Of a stretch of 64,000 nucleotides of DNA, positions 1 through 8,841 are shown piece by piece. Position 1 is the first letter of the stretch, and every line of letters begins with the position of its first letter. The DNA comes from Klebsiella terrigena. GTDB lineage: Bacteria > Pseudomonadota > Gammaproteobacteria > Enterobacterales > Enterobacteriaceae. A program made the translations under genes and the position numbers. The stretch covers positions 62,001 through 126,000 of the forward strand of contig NZ_BJNO01000004.1 of NCBI RefSeq assembly GCF_006539725.1, given 5' to 3'. Under the pieces are notes generated by a model. The model was not told where the DNA came from. It saw only the letters and a list, made by a program, of their open reading frames with translations, and made no database searches.

Positions 1-1007
1 TTGGCGAAGTGATATTCATCCTGGTAAGTTTTGCCATCGAACAGCATCAGGGTCCAGCGCGCCGGCTGCGGCAGGCGCGGGCGATAGAGAGTCACCTCCC
101 GGCTGTTGTGCAAAAAGTCGCTGTAGAGCTGATGGCGGGTCAAGATGCCGTAGCGCAGCGGCTGCGCCATCCGCTGCGGGGTGCAGAAACGCGCCGGGTT
201 GAGAGCCAGCAGCGAATAGCGGTTCCAGCGATCGCGGGCGGCGTTAACGCTGTGCGGATTCAGCGGATCGGCCTGGGCGCTGACCAGAATTGCCCGCCGC
301 TGGTCGCGCGTGCTGCCGTCAATTACCGGCACGTCCGGCGCCAGCTTGTACTGCATCAGCGTATCCGCCGGGACCACGTAGCTGCGAAACCACACGTCGG
401 AGCTGCCGAGACGAAACAGCGGATCGTGATCGCCCGCCGGCGATCCCAGCAGAAACACGTTGCGGCTCGCCCCGCGCCACAGAAAAGTGACGCGCTTATG
501 GTCGGCGTCCAGCGCCTCAACCATCGGCGTTCCCTCCTGCTCGCGCTCCTGCCAGAAGCCCGCCGTTGAGCCCCCCGCCGCCAGCTCCTGCATCAGACGC
601 TGCAGACGCGGGCTAACGGGGTCCAGAGGCTGGTTTTTTGCCAGCGCGGTCGTCTCCTTCATCCGCCACTGAAAGCGCCAGCGGGCCCCCTCTTCGCCGT
701 GCAGCACCAGCGCCGAGGGGCGGTTGACCGGCAGAGAAAACAGCACCGTCTGCTCGCCGTCCGCCGGTCCGCCCGCCAGCAGCGTGCGCAGGCGGCGGTT
801 GTGCTCATCCAGCAGGCGGGCATCCGTTACGCCGGAGAGGGTCGCGGTGACGTAGTTTTCCCCCAACGTCGGCAGGTCAAAACAGACCTCACCGCTGGCA
901 TCGAATTTTCCCTGCAGCTCTCCCTGCAGCGAGGGAGACTCGCAGTTCATTGCCGCCGCCGGTAGCGCGCTCATCCCCACCAGCAGACCACTCCATGCCA
1001 TCTTCAT
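1..1007 (-). CDS. Fes/IroE-type siderophore esterase, exported, partial (3' end outside window)
   Basis: The reverse strand is open from an ATG at 1007 to the window edge (about 335 codons, no stop). The N-terminus is a clear signal peptide (MKMAWSGLLVGMSALPAAA), so the protein should be periplasmic, unlike cytoplasmic E. coli Fes. A beta-rich domain follows (about residues 25-115), then a segment resembling the Fes N-terminal domain (FLWRGASRNVFLLGS, DVWFRSYVVP, DPLNP) and the start of the alpha/beta hydrolase part (ARWTLMLFDG). Family knowledge: these enzymes hydrolyse the trilactone of ferric enterobactin or relatives to release iron. The catalytic Ser/His lie beyond the window, so activity cannot be judged. 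It is divergent from a TonB-dependent receptor with a Fur-like box between, which supports a joint iron-uptake role. Confidence 0.75.
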   Translation of the reverse strand, partial: MKMAWSGLLVGMSALPAAAMNCESPSLQGELQGKFDASGEVCFDLPTLGENYVTATLSGVTDARLLDEHNRRLRTLLAGGPADGEQTVLFSLPVNRPSALVLHGEEGARWRFQWRMKETTALAKNQPLDPVSPRLQRLMQELAAGGSTAGFWQEREQEGTPMVEALDADHKRVTFLWRGASRNVFLLGSPAGDHDPLFRLGSSDVWFRSYVVPADTLMQYKLAPDVPVIDGSTRDQRRAILVSAQADPLNPHSVNAARDRWNRYSLLALNPARFCTPQRMAQPLRYGILTRHQLYSDFLHNSREVTLYRPRLPQPARWTLMLFDGKTYQDEYHFA

Positions 1008-1047
1008 TGCCCGATTATCCCTGTAAGAATTTGTTACCAACGCTAAT

Positions 1048-1066
1048 GCAAATGGTAATGATTTGC
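1048..1066. promoter_or_regulatory. Fur-box-like operator
   Basis: The 19-bp stretch has perfect inverted arms GCAAAT/ATTTGC and, by hand count, matches 13 of 19 positions of the classical Fur consensus GATAATGATAATCATTATC. It lies in the 121-bp gap between the divergent esterase and receptor genes, where one Fur dimer array could control both. Confidence 0.6.
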
Positions 1067-1128
1067 AATAACATCTGAGCAGTTGGTGATGACCGTTACA
1101 TTTTCCCTTAGCGGAAAAACGGGTTTCT

Positions 1129-3306
1129 ATGGCAATTAAAACCAAGGATGTAGCTAAAAATATGTTTAACAATAATAAGATAACAAAACTCTGGGTCACA
1201 GGTATGGCGCTGGCTTCATGCGCGGGGCAGGTGCAGGCGGCGGAGGAGACGCTGGTGGTCACCGCAGGGAGCAGCGAAGATCCCACCGCGCCGCTTCAGG
1301 GGATCGTGGCGACAAAAACGCTCTCGGCCACCAAAACCGCCGCCGAGCTTATCAAAACGCCGCAGTCGGTCTCGGTGGTCACCCGCGATCAGATGCAGGC
1401 CCTCGACGTCACCTCGGTATCCCAGGCGCTGCGCTACAGCGCCGGCGTCTTTACCGAGTATCGCGGGTCGTCCAACCGCAACGACGAGGTCTTCGTGCGC
1501 GGCTTCAGCTATGTGCCAAAGTATCTCGATGGCCTGAGCTACGGCGCCACCGCCTCCTCGCAAACCGGCACCGTTGACCCGTGGCTGCTGGAGCGCGTGG
1601 AGCTGGTGCGCGGCCCGGCCTCGGTGCTGTTTGGTCAGGTCAATCCCGGCGGGCTTATCAGCATGACCAGCAAACGCCCCACCGCCCAGCCGGTTCACGC
1701 AGTGCAGTTCCGCACCGGCAACAACCATCTCGCCGAAGGCGCCTTCGATTTTGGCGGCCCGCTGAGCGATGACGGCAGCCTGCTGTATCGCCTGAACGGT
1801 ATCGCCCGCACGCAGAATAACCAGGTTGACGACTATAAAGAGACGCGGATGGCGATTGCGCCAGCGCTGACCTGGTATCCCAACCAGGCCACCCGCTTCA
1901 CGCTGCTCACCAGCTATCAAAAAGATCCCGATGCCGGCTACCGCAACTTCCTCCCGCGCTACGGCACCGTCAGCAGCGTCGACGGGAGCTATATTCCGCG
2001 CGATTTTAACGTCAGCGACCCTAACTATGACCAGTCGTGGCGCGAACAAACGGCGATCGGCTATGAGTTTGAGCATCAGCTCAACGACACCTTTACGCTG
2101 CGCCAGAACGCCCGCTACGCCACCATCAAGCAGAAATACCGCTATCTGGTGTACAGCACCAGCGACGCCAACAGTTCGGTACTGTCGCGCCGCGCCCAGC
2201 GCGAGGAGCGCCAGACCGATGAGTTCGGCATTGATAACCAGCTTGAGGCGCAGTTTACCAGCGGCCAGCTGGCGCATACCGTCATCGGCGGGCTGGACTA
2301 TAAGACCAGCAAGGATAAACAGTACCTCGGCCGCGCCGGCGGCTCGCAGTACGATATCGACTGGCGCCATCCGGTGTACGGCGTTAACGTCGACGAAAGT
2401 ACCTTCAGTACCGCCAGCGACGAGCAGCAGAATCTCGACCAGGTGGGGGTCTACCTGCAGGATCAGCTGAGCTGGGAGAGCTGGGAGCTGCTGCTTTCCG
2501 GGCGCTACGACTGGGCGGAGGTACGAACGACCGACTTTACCGACGCCAGCCGCAGCCAGAAAAACGACAGCAAATTCACCTGGCGCACCGGCCTGCTCTA
2601 CGCCTTTGATTTCGGCCTCTCTCCGTACATCAGCTACAGCACCTCCTTTGAACCCAACCTGCAAACCAACCGGGCGCCGGGAGTGGGTCCGTTCGACCCG
2701 AGCGTGGGCAAGCAGGTGGAGGTCGGCCTGAAGTATCAGCCAAACCAGAATGCGCTGATGACCCTCGCGATGTACGACCTGACGCAGAGCAACGTCGCCA
2801 CCTACAACAGCGCGGCGGGCTGGTTTGAAAACAGCGGCAAGGTGCGCTCGAAAGGGATTGAGGCCGAGGCGCACGCCACGGTATTCGACAACCTGAACCT
2901 GATTGCCTCCTACACCTGGACCGACGCCGAAACCGTCAGCACCACCGTGGCGGGAACCGAAGGGAAAACGCCGGCGCGCATCCCGACGCATATGGCATCG
3001 GCGTTCACCAGCTATACGCTGCCGGGCGGCGCGCTGAAAAGCCTGACCGCCGGGGTCGGCATGCGCTATATCGGCACCAGCTACGGTGATGCCAAAAATA
3101 CCTTCAAGGTGCCGGCGGTGGATCTGTATGACGCCATGGTGAGCTATGAGTTAGGCGAGCTTAGCTCGCGCCTGCAGGGGGCGAAGGTGCAGTTTAACGT
3201 CAATAATATCGCCGATACCAAATACGTCGCATCGTGCGCCAGCGATAGCGCCTGTTTCTACGGTATTGGTCGGACGGTAACGGCGACGGTCAACTACGCC
3301 TGGTAA
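1129..3306 (+). CDS. TonB-dependent siderophore receptor (FhuA/FoxA-like)
   Basis: A 725-residue outer-membrane receptor. After an extended N-terminus and signal peptide (cleavage probably after QVQA) comes the TonB box region (EETLVVTA), then the plug domain (about 45-190; ERVELVRGPASVLFGQVNPGG is the usual plug signature region) and a 22-strand barrel ending in an aromatic residue (VNYAW). The C-terminal pattern with two cysteines before the last strands (YVASCASDSACFYG) is shared with the ferrichrome/ferrioxamine receptors FhuA and FoxA, so a hydroxamate ligand is plausible. The neighbouring esterase instead suggests a catecholate ester. Ligand therefore unknown. Transcribed away from the esterase with a Fur-like box upstream, and ended by a strong hairpin at 3310-3341. 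Confidence 0.88.
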   Translation: MAIKTKDVAKNMFNNNKITKLWVTGMALASCAGQVQAAEETLVVTAGSSEDPTAPLQGIVATKTLSATKTAAELIKTPQSVSVVTRDQMQALDVTSVSQALRYSAGVFTEYRGSSNRNDEVFVRGFSYVPKYLDGLSYGATASSQTGTVDPWLLERVELVRGPASVLFGQVNPGGLISMTSKRPTAQPVHAVQFRTGNNHLAEGAFDFGGPLSDDGSLLYRLNGIARTQNNQVDDYKETRMAIAPALTWYPNQATRFTLLTSYQKDPDAGYRNFLPRYGTVSSVDGSYIPRDFNVSDPNYDQSWREQTAIGYEFEHQLNDTFTLRQNARYATIKQKYRYLVYSTSDANSSVLSRRAQREERQTDEFGIDNQLEAQFTSGQLAHTVIGGLDYKTSKDKQYLGRAGGSQYDIDWRHPVYGVNVDESTFSTASDEQQNLDQVGVYLQDQLSWESWELLLSGRYDWAEVRTTDFTDASRSQKNDSKFTWRTGLLYAFDFGLSPYISYSTSFEPNLQTNRAPGVGPFDPSVGKQVEVGLKYQPNQNALMTLAMYDLTQSNVATYNSAAGWFENSGKVRSKGIEAEAHATVFDNLNLIASYTWTDAETVSTTVAGTEGKTPARIPTHMASAFTSYTLPGGALKSLTAGVGMRYIGTSYGDAKNTFKVPAVDLYDAMVSYELGELSSRLQGAKVQFNVNNIADTKYVASCASDSACFYGIGRTVTATVNYAW

Positions 3307-3309
3307 GAA

Positions 3310-3341
3310 AAGCATCCGCCGGTCTCCCCCGGCGGATGCTT
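3310..3341. terminator. Bidirectional intrinsic terminator between receptor and ramA
   Basis: A perfect 13-bp stem (AAGCATCCGCCGG) with a 6-nt loop. On the minus strand, after ramA, it is followed by TTTTCTT; on the plus strand by CTTCTC. It fits convergent transcription from both sides. Confidence 0.8.
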
Positions 3342-3342
3342 C

Positions 3343-3684
3343 TCAATGCGCGCGGTGATGGTTTTCTTTGCGGTAGGCGCCCGGCGGCTGGTTAAACGTC
3401 CGGGTAAAGATGCGGGTAAAAGTCTGCTGCGAATCAAAGCCATATTTCAGGCAGATATCGTAAACCCGCTGGTCGGTATCGCGCAGGTCGCGCGCCGCCA
3501 GCCGCAGCTTGCGCTCACGAATATAGCGCCCCAGACTCTCCCCTTTATATTGTAAAAACAGTCGTTGCAGATGCCATTTTGAGTAACCGGAGTGGCGAGC
3601 AATATCATCAATACGCAGCGGCTGATGCAAATTGTCATCAATCCACCCGACGATAGTCTCAATCACCTGAGCGGAAATAGTCAT
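3343..3684 (-). CDS. ramA: RamA, AraC-family multidrug-response activator
   Basis: A 113-residue single-domain AraC/XylS regulator with two helix-turn-helix motifs (first around IDDIARHSGYSKWHLQRLF, second around VYDICLKYGFDSQQTFTRIF), the size of MarA/SoxS/RamA. The sequence is near that of Klebsiella RamA as I remember it. Known role: activates marbox promoters such as acrAB, tolC and micF and so raises efflux and lowers porin levels. It lies 32 bp downstream of romA in the same direction, as in Klebsiella, with ramR divergent upstream. Expression is expected to depend on RamR release at 4871-4890 and possibly on a second promoter just upstream. Confidence 0.97.
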   Translation of the reverse strand: MTISAQVIETIVGWIDDNLHQPLRIDDIARHSGYSKWHLQRLFLQYKGESLGRYIRERKLRLAARDLRDTDQRVYDICLKYGFDSQQTFTRIFTRTFNQPPGAYRKENHHRAH

Positions 3685-3716
3685 AAGTCCTCTCTCCTCT
3701 TAAACCACACTGGCGA

Positions 3717-4817
3717 TTACCGCCACCAGGCATTAAATGATTGTGTCTTATCGGCGACCCAAACCGGCTCGCCCAGCATCGGCGTCAGCAAACGCCATGC
3801 CCGCTTTTCACTGGCCTCAGCCAGCCGTTTATAAGGGTCGTCCCAGCTGTGCTTTGCCAGCACGAAACGCCCGGCATGTCCCGGTAATACCGCGCGAGCG
3901 CCGAGATCGTCGGCTGCCTGCGCCGTCTCATCCGGCATCATATGAATATATTTCCAGTCCTGGTCGTACTGGCCGTTTTCCATAATCGCCAGATCTACCC
4001 CGCCAAACCGCTCGCCGATGGCCTTGAAATGCGGGCCGTAGCCGCTGTCGCCGCTGTAGTAAATTTTCTGCTGCGGCGTCACCAGCATAAAGCTGGCCCA
4101 CAGCGTCTGATTGCGCTTGAGTCCGCGCCCGGAGAAGTGACGGGCCGGCAGGACGTGCACGGTGAGCTCATCGCTGACCTTCACCGACTCGTTCCAGTCC
4201 GCCTCGCTGATAATCGCCCCGTCCATTCCCCAGTAGCGCAGGTGCGAGCCGACGCCCAGCGGCGTGACCACGCGCTTAACTTTCGGCATCAGCGCTTTGA
4301 TGGTGGCGTAATCGAGATGGTCGTAGTGGTCGTGCGAGATAATCAGCAGATCGATTTCCGGCATCTGCTCCGCGCGCCACGGGTAGTCGCCCGGGAAGGC
4401 TTTGTTGATAAACGAAAAGGGTGCGGCATAGTTGCTGAAGACCGGATCAATCAGGATGCGCTTGCCCGCCAGCTGCAAAAACCAGGAGGAGTGGCCGAGC
4501 CACACCATCGCGTCCTGCCCCGCCGGGAGGCTGGCAAGATCGGTATTGACCAGCGGCAGCGGCTGCTGCGGCCTGGCGTTTTCGCGTTTAGTCACCAGAA
4601 AATCCCACCACGCGGCCAGCATGTTTTTCTGTCCGGTAAAGCCCGGCGTGGGCAGCTGGTTATGAAACTGGCCGTCATGATAGTGCGGCGATTGTTCAAC
4701 GAGGCTAAGCTGTGCGCCCTGTGGCGCCTTACCAAACCCGGCATTTAACACAAACGGTAAAGCTGTTGCTGAGGCTAATAACATGATGGCGACCACGCTG
4801 ACAATGACACGGTTCAT
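3717..4817 (-). CDS. romA: RomA, metallo-beta-lactamase-fold protein
   Basis: A 366-residue UlaG-like MBL-fold protein with an N-terminal hydrophobic segment (VIVSVVAIMLLASATALPFV), so probably exported or membrane-anchored. The metal-binding motif HDHYDHLD is intact near residue 160, with further candidate ligands in SGDSGYG and LPGHAGRF. It is the first gene of the romA-ramA operon. Its name comes from reduced outer-membrane protein levels when over-expressed in Enterobacter and Klebsiella; its biochemical substrate is not known to me. The promoter carries the RamR operator upstream. Confidence 0.93.
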   Translation of the reverse strand: MNRVIVSVVAIMLLASATALPFVLNAGFGKAPQGAQLSLVEQSPHYHDGQFHNQLPTPGFTGQKNMLAAWWDFLVTKRENARPQQPLPLVNTDLASLPAGQDAMVWLGHSSWFLQLAGKRILIDPVFSNYAAPFSFINKAFPGDYPWRAEQMPEIDLLIISHDHYDHLDYATIKALMPKVKRVVTPLGVGSHLRYWGMDGAIISEADWNESVKVSDELTVHVLPARHFSGRGLKRNQTLWASFMLVTPQQKIYYSGDSGYGPHFKAIGERFGGVDLAIMENGQYDQDWKYIHMMPDETAQAADDLGARAVLPGHAGRFVLAKHSWDDPYKRLAEASEKRAWRLLTPMLGEPVWVADKTQSFNAWWR

Positions 4818-4870
4818 ATTCGGACCAGGCTAAACCCTCTGTCCCAAAGGTTTTGCTATAAGACTTGATT

Positions 4871-4890
4871 ATGAGTGAGTAAGCACTCAT
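4871..4890. promoter_or_regulatory. RamR operator
   Basis: A perfect 7-bp inverted repeat, ATGAGTG and CACTCAT, separated by 6 bp, in the romA-ramR intergenic region. This is the known RamR-binding palindrome of Salmonella and Klebsiella. It lies 54 bp upstream of the romA start, positioned to block the romA-ramA promoter. Confidence 0.9.
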
Positions 4891-5006
4891 TATTAGGAAG
4901 AAGACGAAAGTCGTCAAGACGATTTTCAATTTTTGACATACACCGTTGCAGTGCCATCACCAGGCATGCTTAGATCCGGGTTTAATTACGTGTGAGGTAA
5001 AGTGCA

Positions 5007-5588
5007 GTGGCTCGTCCTAAGAGTGAAGATAAAAAGCAGGCGTTACTGGAGGCCGCAACCGCCGCCTTCGCCCAGTCAGGTATTGCCGCCTCAACGTCGG
5101 CCATAGCCCGCAGCGCGGGGGTTGCCGAGGGGACGCTGTTTCGCTATTTCGCCACCAAGGACGATCTGCTCAACGAGCTGTACCTCTCTATCAAATCGGG
5201 CCTGGTGGAGTCGATGGTTGCCGGGCTGACGCCAAACGAGAAGCGCCCAAAAGAGAACGCGCGCAATATCTGGAACAGCTATATCAACTGGGGTATTCGC
5301 AACCCGATGGAGCACAAGGCCATCCGCCGGATGGCGCTTAGCGAAAGGATCACCGACGAAACGCGCACCCGCGTTAAAGAGATGTTTCCCGAGCTCAACG
5401 AGATGTGCCAGCAGTCGATCAAGGCTATCTTCCAGAGCGGCGCCTATCGCGCCTTCTGCGACGCGCTGTTTCTGTCGCTGGCGGAAACAACTATCGAATT
5501 TGCCAGCCACGACCCGAACCGCGCCCGGGAGCTGATCGCACTCGGGTTTGAGGCCATGTGGCAGGCGCTGCATGAGGATGCTGCCTGA
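5007..5588 (+). CDS. ramR: RamR, TetR-family repressor of romA-ramA
   Basis: A 193-residue TetR-family repressor with an N-terminal HTH ([27 protein letters not shown], about residues 27-52) and a C-terminal ligand-binding domain. The GTG start at 5007 is supported by the upstream GAGG and by the MARPKSED N-terminus typical of RamR. The frame is intact; loss-of-function ramR mutations are a known route to ramA over-expression and reduced tigecycline susceptibility, so the full-length gene here suggests a wild-type locus. The stop overlaps the start of ybdF (TGATG), so the two are probably co-transcribed. Confidence 0.96.
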   Translation: MARPKSEDKKQALLEAATAAFAQSGIAASTSAIARSAGVAEGTLFRYFATKDDLLNELYLSIKSGLVESMVAGLTPNEKRPKENARNIWNSYINWGIRNPMEHKAIRRMALSERITDETRTRVKEMFPELNEMCQQSIKAIFQSGAYRAFCDALFLSLAETTIEFASHDPNRARELIALGFEAMWQALHEDAA

Positions 5589-5956
5589 TGACTCCCGATT
5601 CACTGCACGACAGCGCCCGGCGAATCGCGCTGACCTACCCGTTTACCGAGCACTGCTGGCCGTTCGGCCCGGAGTACGACGTGTTCAAAGTGGGCGGACG
5701 CATTTTTATGCTCACCACCCACGTTCGCGGCCGGGCGCTGGTGAACCTCAAGGCCGAGCCGCAAAAATCACTGCTGAACCAGGAGATTTATCGCAGCATT
5801 GAGCCGGGCTACCACATGAACAAGAAGCACTGGATTACCGTGGTTCCCGGCGCCGATATCAGCGAAGATCTGCTGGCGGAGCTGATTGACGATTCGTGGA
5901 ACCAGGTGGTGAACAAACTGCCGAAAAAGGTCCAGCAGCGGCTGCGCCCTGAATGA
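5588..5956 (+). CDS. ybdF: YbdF, MmcQ/YjbR-family protein
   Basis: A 122-residue protein of the MmcQ/YjbR (DUF419) family, the same length as E. coli YbdF and closely similar in the CWPFGPE, KSLLNQ and [10 protein letters not shown] segments. The family has a CyaY-like fold and is often called DNA-binding on weak grounds; no firm function. It overlaps the ramR stop by one base, which places it in a ramR-ybdF transcript here. In E. coli the gene lies next to nfsB, and the same order is kept here. Confidence 0.9.
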   Translation: MTPDSLHDSARRIALTYPFTEHCWPFGPEYDVFKVGGRIFMLTTHVRGRALVNLKAEPQKSLLNQEIYRSIEPGYHMNKKHWITVVPGADISEDLLAELIDDSWNQVVNKLPKKVQQRLRPE

Positions 5957-6095
5957 TTTTCAGCGCAGCGCGATAAGTGTTATCGCATTTTTGTCTCTTA
6001 TCATTTCCCCGGCATCGCTGTACTCTTCCTTCCCTGAACGCTCCGTAAGGGGCTGTAAACTCAAATTATCTTGAGATTAAACCTGAGGAAGAGTT

Positions 6096-6749
6096 ATGGA
6101 TATCGTTGCCGTCGCCCTAAAACGCTACTCCACCAAGGCATTTGATGCCAGCAAGAAACTGACCGCAGACCAGGCGGAAAACCTGAAAACGCTGCTGCAG
6201 TTCAGCCCGTCGAGCACCAACTCCCAGCCGTGGCACTTTATCGTTGCCAGCAGCGATGAGGGCAAGGCGCGGGTGGCTAAAGCGGCCAGCGGCACCTACG
6301 TGTTCAACGAACGTAAAATCCTCGATGCGTCCCACGTGGTTGTTTTCTGCGCCAAAACCGAGCTGGACGATGCCTGGCTGGAGCGCGTGGTCGACCAGGA
6401 GGAGGCCGACGGCCGCTTCGCGACGCCGGAAGCCAAAGCGGGTAACCACAAGGGCCGCACCTTCTTTGCCGATATTCACCGCAAAGATCTTAACGACGCT
6501 AACCACTGGATGGCAAAACAGGTCTATCTGAACGTCGGCAACTTCCTGCTCGGCGTTGCCGCCATGGGCCTCGATGCGGTGCCGATTGAAGGCGTCGATT
6601 TCGCCATCCTCGACGCTGAGTTCGACCTCAAGGCGCAGGGCTATACCAGCATAGTGGTGGTGCCGGTTGGCCATCATAGCGTCGAAGATTTCAACGCCGC
6701 GCTGCCAAAATCACGCCTGCCGCAGGCGACCACCATTACCGAGATTTAA
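6096..6749 (+). CDS. nfsB: NfsB, oxygen-insensitive NAD(P)H nitroreductase
   Basis: A 217-residue FMN nitroreductase almost colinear with E. coli NfsB ([17 protein letters not shown] at the start, [12 protein letters not shown] in the FMN/substrate region, [14 protein letters not shown] near the end). It reduces nitrofurans, nitroaromatics, quinones and dihydropteridines by two-electron steps and is the enzyme whose loss contributes to nitrofurantoin resistance. No truncation is seen. The start is preceded by a GAGGAAGAG ribosome-binding site. The stop overlaps that of the convergent DUF2157 gene. The 139-bp upstream gap probably holds its promoter. Confidence 0.96.
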   Translation: MDIVAVALKRYSTKAFDASKKLTADQAENLKTLLQFSPSSTNSQPWHFIVASSDEGKARVAKAASGTYVFNERKILDASHVVVFCAKTELDDAWLERVVDQEEADGRFATPEAKAGNHKGRTFFADIHRKDLNDANHWMAKQVYLNVGNFLLGVAAMGLDAVPIEGVDFAILDAEFDLKAQGYTSIVVVPVGHHSVEDFNAALPKSRLPQATTITEI

Positions 6750-7789
6750 TCGCCCCCGGCACGCCGCTCGCCGGCGTGCCAGATTCTTTCCGCGTAGCGG
6801 CCGAGCACGGCCAGCGACGCCGCCAGAATCAGGAAGAACACCACCTTATGCATGCTCCCCCAGAAATACTCGAAAAAGCGGGTATAGAGATTTATGGCGA
6901 GGAACGTCAGGCCAAACCCCCGCAGCATGCCGTCATCGGTTTTGAGGCTAATAGAGATACAGAGAACCGCCGCCACGCCAAACAGCAGCGCCCACGGCAG
7001 CAGCTGCGTCGGTGAAAGGCCGTACCAGCTATCCAGATCGTGGTTGCCAAAAATCGACAAAATCCATAGCGCAATAAACAGATAGGTCAGGCCCATCGCC
7101 TTGCTGACGCTAAACAGCCGCCGCTGGCGCAGCCGCTTTTGCAGCGCAAAACAGAGCGCCAGCAGCGCGCCGCCAAACAGCACAAAGCGAATCGGGTAGC
7201 TCATACCCAGCCAGTAAGCGCCCCACCCTGATACATAGCCGGTTTCCGCCCCGAACCAGTTGCCGAGCGCCAGCAGAAAAAATAGCCACACCAGCCCGGA
7301 GCGGCCGGCGTAGCCGATGGCGCCGTAAATCGCACAGCCGACGAGGAACAGCGGAGCAATATGGCCGCTGCCGTCATCCAGCCGCACGCCGAGCTGCCAG
7401 AGCGCCACCGCGGTAAACACAACGCCGGTAAACAGCATCGCCTCGGTGCTGTAGTGCCACTGCGCTTCTCGCCGCTGGCGGCGAAAGCCCCAGCCATAAC
7501 ACGCCAGGGCAATCCCCGTCGGCAGGGCAATACGCGCCAGCGCCGAGTCGCTGAACAGGTTCACCAGCCAGGCGATCGCGTCGCTATCGGCGAACAGGCT
7601 GCCCAGCGCAATGAGCAGGCAGGCCAGCGCCGTCCAGAAGGCGTAGCGGCTCAGGCGCTGCCAGTCGAAGGGTGAACGAACTAAATGCGCGTTTAAATGC
7701 TGCTGCATCCGCTCATCGATGACGTTATCTTCCCGCCAGCGGCTCACGGCCTCGCGAATAATCTTTTCCTGTCTGCGCGTCACTTTCAT
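6746..7789 (-). CDS. DUF2157-type polytopic membrane protein
   Basis: A 347-residue protein with a hydrophilic N-terminal about 45 residues (ITRRQEKII-type helix, the conserved DUF2157 start) followed by roughly ten hydrophobic segments in the rest of the chain and a basic C-terminus. I recognise the DUF2157 pattern but know no function; possibly a membrane sensor or transporter-like protein. It stands alone, converges on nfsB with a 3-4 bp stop overlap, and its upstream region (7790-7862) separates it from the codirectional regulator gene. A GC-rich inverted repeat (GGCACGCCG/CGGCGTGCC) in its last codons could also end the nfsB transcript. Confidence 0.75.
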   Translation of the reverse strand: MKVTRRQEKIIREAVSRWREDNVIDERMQQHLNAHLVRSPFDWQRLSRYAFWTALACLLIALGSLFADSDAIAWLVNLFSDSALARIALPTGIALACYGWGFRRQRREAQWHYSTEAMLFTGVVFTAVALWQLGVRLDDGSGHIAPLFLVGCAIYGAIGYAGRSGLVWLFFLLALGNWFGAETGYVSGWGAYWLGMSYPIRFVLFGGALLALCFALQKRLRQRRLFSVSKAMGLTYLFIALWILSIFGNHDLDSWYGLSPTQLLPWALLFGVAAVLCISISLKTDDGMLRGFGLTFLAINLYTRFFEYFWGSMHKVVFFLILAASLAVLGRYAERIWHAGERRAGGD

Positions 7790-7862
7790 TGATAGTCATA
7801 TCCCTACGGCAATATCGCATCAGTATGACACGGAAAGCGCGCCGCGGCCTGCCGGCGCCCTC

Positions 7863-8732
7863 TCAGCCCTGATTGTCCAGCCACGCCAGCGCCTGCTCGC
7901 CGGCCTCATCCATCGGCAGATAGACCAGCAGCCGCGAGCCGTTGCGCGGCGCCGAGTACCAGTACATCTGCTGCAGGCTAAAGCGCCCCAGCTGCGGATG
8001 GTGGAAGTTCTTCACCTGATTCTCCACGCCGCGGACCTCGTAGCGCTGATGCCACAGTGACTCAAACTCCGCCGAGGCAGCGAAAAATCGCGCCAGCTTA
8101 TTTTCCCACAGCGGATCGCCCCGATGCTCGGCCATCGCCGCGCGGAAATAGGAGACAAAGGTCGCCAGCACGTCGCGGTTTTCAATCCGGCTGCGCCAGG
8201 TTTCGTTGGTCAGATACAGGTAGATGCAGTTGCGGTCCTCTTCCGGGAGACTCGCAAAATCGAGGCCCATCAGGCGGCAGAAGCTCTCGTTCCACGCCAC
8301 GATATCGAAGTTCGGCTTCTGGATACTGGCCGGCTGCGGCATCAGGCTGTCGAGCATCCGCCGGGTGCCGGGGCTTATCCCTTCGCACACCGTCACCTGC
8401 GTGGCTTCTGGCGGCGTCAGCCCCGCCAGCACGAACAGGTGCCGGGTCTCCAGCGGGCTGCACTGCAGCGCATTCGCCACCGCAACCAGCACCGATTCCG
8501 AGGGGTTAACGTCCCGCCCCTGCTCCAGCCAGGTGTACCAGGTGACGCCGACGTCGGCGAGCATCGCCACCTCTTCGCGGCGCAGGCCGGGCGTTCGCCG
8601 CCGCCCGACGCGCGGCAGGCCAAGACGCTGCGGGTCGAGGCTCTCACGGCGGGCGCGCAGAAAGGCGCCGAGCTGTTTACGGCTGTCGTCGGGCGCGACC
8701 GGCAGCGGCGCGCGTTGCGGCATTACGGTCAT
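7863..8732 (-). CDS. XRE/MmyB-type HTH transcriptional regulator
   Basis: A 289-residue regulator with an N-terminal XRE helix-turn-helix (TPGLRREEVAMLADVGVTWYTWLEQGRD, about residues 47-74) and a C-terminal PAS-like MmyB ligand-binding domain (ending GSRLLVYLP). Family members bind small hydrophobic ligands and usually control a divergent neighbour. Here that neighbour is a 14-TM MFS transporter, with paired inverted repeats between them (8747-8781). The start is well supported by GGAGGT five bases upstream of ATG. Inference: local repressor of the pump gene. Confidence 0.9.
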   Translation of the reverse strand: MTVMPQRAPLPVAPDDSRKQLGAFLRARRESLDPQRLGLPRVGRRRTPGLRREEVAMLADVGVTWYTWLEQGRDVNPSESVLVAVANALQCSPLETRHLFVLAGLTPPEATQVTVCEGISPGTRRMLDSLMPQPASIQKPNFDIVAWNESFCRLMGLDFASLPEEDRNCIYLYLTNETWRSRIENRDVLATFVSYFRAAMAEHRGDPLWENKLARFFAASAEFESLWHQRYEVRGVENQVKNFHHPQLGRFSLQQMYWYSAPRNGSRLLVYLPMDEAGEQALAWLDNQG

Positions 8733-8746
8733 ATGACCTCCAGCAT

Positions 8747-8781
8747 GGTAGTGCCAATACCAGTATAAGCAGGAACTGGTA
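8747..8781. promoter_or_regulatory. Candidate operator for the MmyB-type regulator
   Basis: The divergent intergenic region contains TACCAGT (8758-8764) and its complement ACTGGTA (8775-8781) separated by 10 bp, plus an overlapping GGTA...TACC pair at 8747-8760. Repetition of one half-site three times in 35 bp, midway between a regulator and its likely target, suggests a binding site. No published motif is claimed. Confidence 0.5.
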
Positions 8782-8841
8782 CCCGTTTAATTTATCGTTG
8801 ATGCTACGTCCATCCGCTGAATGACGCAATGGAGAGATCCA

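Noticed and set aside
1216-2991. A 591-codon open frame on the minus strand opposite the first TonB receptor
   Set aside because: Shadow frame of a G+C-rich gene; arginine/glycine-rich composition, no ribosome-binding site and no recognisable domain, while the opposite strand is a clear receptor.
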